Positions 20,113 to 20,196 of a stretch of 20,196 nucleotides of DNA are shown here, piece by piece. Where the stretch lies: NCBI GenBank assembly GCA_002104895.1, contig MCFG01000641.1, positions 1 through 20,196 of the forward strand. The letters are read 5' to 3'. The DNA is from Anaeromyces robustus (lineage: Eukaryota; Neocallimastigomycota; Neocallimastigomycetes; Neocallimastigales; Neocallimastigaceae). Under the pieces are notes generated by a model that was not told where the DNA came from, ran no database searches, and saw only the letters and a list, made by a program, of their open reading frames with translations. How positions within the stretch are numbered: the first letter of the stretch is position 1; the number at the start of each line of letters is the position of its first letter. The translations under genes and the position numbers were made by a program.

Positions 20113-20196
20113 TATTATATCAATGTAATATATATAATTATTTAATATTTTAATAAAAAATATTAAAAATAATAAGTTTGTTTTATATTTTTTTTT

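Larger units (their letters stand above)
19214..20196. other. AT-rich 3' flank with no gene seen
   Basis: (AAT)n lies at about 19220-19244, A runs near 19515 and 19790-19802, and otherwise AT-dinucleotide sequence. No coding frame or RNA gene is recognised. Confidence 0.5.

Overview
The window looks like chromosomal DNA from a dictyostelid social amoeba (Dictyostelium or a close relative). Non-coding DNA is almost pure A and T with long homopolymer runs. Coding exons are GC-richer islands. Codons are mostly A/T-ending (TTA, AGA, AAA, GGA). Proteins carry long Asn and Thr runs. Introns are short, AT-rich and GT...AG, and genes start just after oligo(dT) and CT-rich stretches. I see no bacterial operon features, tRNA, rRNA, CRISPR array or recognisable retroelement.

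Layout. 1-360 is a fold-back sequence with terminal inverted repeats of about 70 bp. 923-2592 (+) is a three-exon gene for a 364-residue protein with two SEYxSQYxxW-type motifs resembling the repeats of the animal microtubule-binding protein MDM1. 3375-4878 (-) is a four-exon gene for RPB9, the zinc-ribbon subunit of RNA polymerase II; its 787-nt second intron is swollen by a 281-bp tandem duplication. 4879-8689 is a long gap between divergent genes. It holds a tandem repeat with an internal hairpin, a GC-richer coding-like island at about 6450-6790, an AAAT microsatellite and a 42-bp palindrome. 8690-12733 (+) is an eleven-exon gene for an 825-residue chromatin-type protein with a PHD finger plus an extended PHD module most like animal AF10/AF17, then a coiled coil, Met-Asn-Pro repeats and Asn/Thr runs. 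12734-17382 is 4.6 kb without a supportable gene but with palindromes. 17383-18940 (+) is a four-exon gene for a secreted or type I membrane protein. Coding-like sequence continues past its stop in other frames to about 19180, which suggests base-count errors or decay at homopolymers.

The four main genes do not form an obvious pathway. Two are nuclear (RPB9 and the PHD protein), one is possibly cytoskeletal and one is a surface protein. All exon models were built by hand from splice signals, reading phase and family resemblance. RPB9 and the PHD module are firm; the MDM1-like assignment and the small ORF at 6572-6788 are tentative.
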